A stretch of DNA of 33,352 nt from Anaerococcus sp. (GTDB taxonomy: Bacteria; Bacillota; Clostridia; Tissierellales; Peptoniphilaceae), in assembly GCA_030532385.1 (NCBI GenBank), contig JAUNLG010000011.1, positions 1 through 33,352 on the forward strand. Direction: 5' to 3'. Position 1 is the first letter of the stretch. Every line of letters begins with the position of its first letter. This document shows positions 33,232 to 33,352 of this stretch, in pieces. Under the pieces are notes generated by a model, which saw nothing but the letters and a program-made list of their open reading frames with translations, did not search any database and was not told where the DNA came from. A program made the translations under genes and the position numbers.

Positions 33232-33352
33232 TAGTTTTATTTTTAGTTTTGTTTCGAAGTTGAGGGGACAGTTCATGACCTAACCCAAAATCTTTGATTT
33301 TGTTGGTAGGTCAGATGCCTGAGTACAGAAATCTATGATTTCGTCTTACAGC
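33232..33352. repeat. Mosaic intergenic repeat unit 9 (modules B'-C, cut by the window end)
   Basis: The alternative left arm (TTTCGAAGTTGAGGGGACA, ending 33270) is followed by C from 33271, which continues past the window. The order E-B'-C copies that of units 2-3 (26100-26253), so D and E probably follow outside the window. Confidence 0.85.

Noticed and set aside
25538-33352. CRISPR array
   Set aside because: The repeat units are hundreds of bases long, modular and irregular in spacing, with no short uniform repeat/spacer alternation and no cas genes.

Overview
The window looks like a chromosomal segment of a low-GC Gram-positive anaerobe. An Anaerococcus/Peptoniphilus-type member of the Tissierellia is my best guess; this is inferred from AT-rich coding, AGGAGG-type ribosome binding sites, a T-box leader, sortase-assembled pili and a D-lactate dehydrogenase, and no marker gene confirms it. 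No tRNA, rRNA, CRISPR array or transposase gene was seen.

Left edge (1-1962): the tail of a wall-anchored surface protein, then a divergent pair of units. On the minus strand a 41-residue YvrJ-type membrane peptide is translationally coupled to a phage-type endolysin (Amidase_5 plus SH3_5). On the plus strand lies a small sigma-70 family factor. This resembles a domesticated regulator/lysis cassette.

Pilus locus (2066-24282): three overlapping class C sortase genes end at a terminator. A roughly 730-base gap with a clear promoter and a structured leader follows. Then come a giant 5,036-residue SpaA/CnaB-repeat adhesin (15.1 kb), a backbone pilin with a YPKN polymerisation motif, and a basal pilin with a proline-rich wall-spanning tail. 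The three pilus proteins carry IPMTG, IPQTG and IPKTG sorting motifs, a matched set for the sortases upstream. Stem-loops without U-tracts separate the three pilin genes and may set their relative amounts.

Housekeeping block (24417-30808): D-lactate dehydrogenase; tyrS on the minus strand behind a compact tyrosine T-box leader; metG and tatD on the plus strand, overlapping as TAATG.

Right part (25538-26488 and 30795-33352): three intergenic loci are filled with a modular, mosaic, relatively GC-rich repeat family, nine units in this window. Units are assembled from shared modules (terminator, T/G-rich tract, hairpin arm, an optional stem-loop insert of about 88 bp, GC-rich core, distal hairpin), much like pneumococcal BOX elements in design though not in sequence. 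Two of these loci flank a small XRE-regulator/membrane-protein operon with its own promoter and paired operator-like repeats. I consider this repeat family the most likely undescribed element here.
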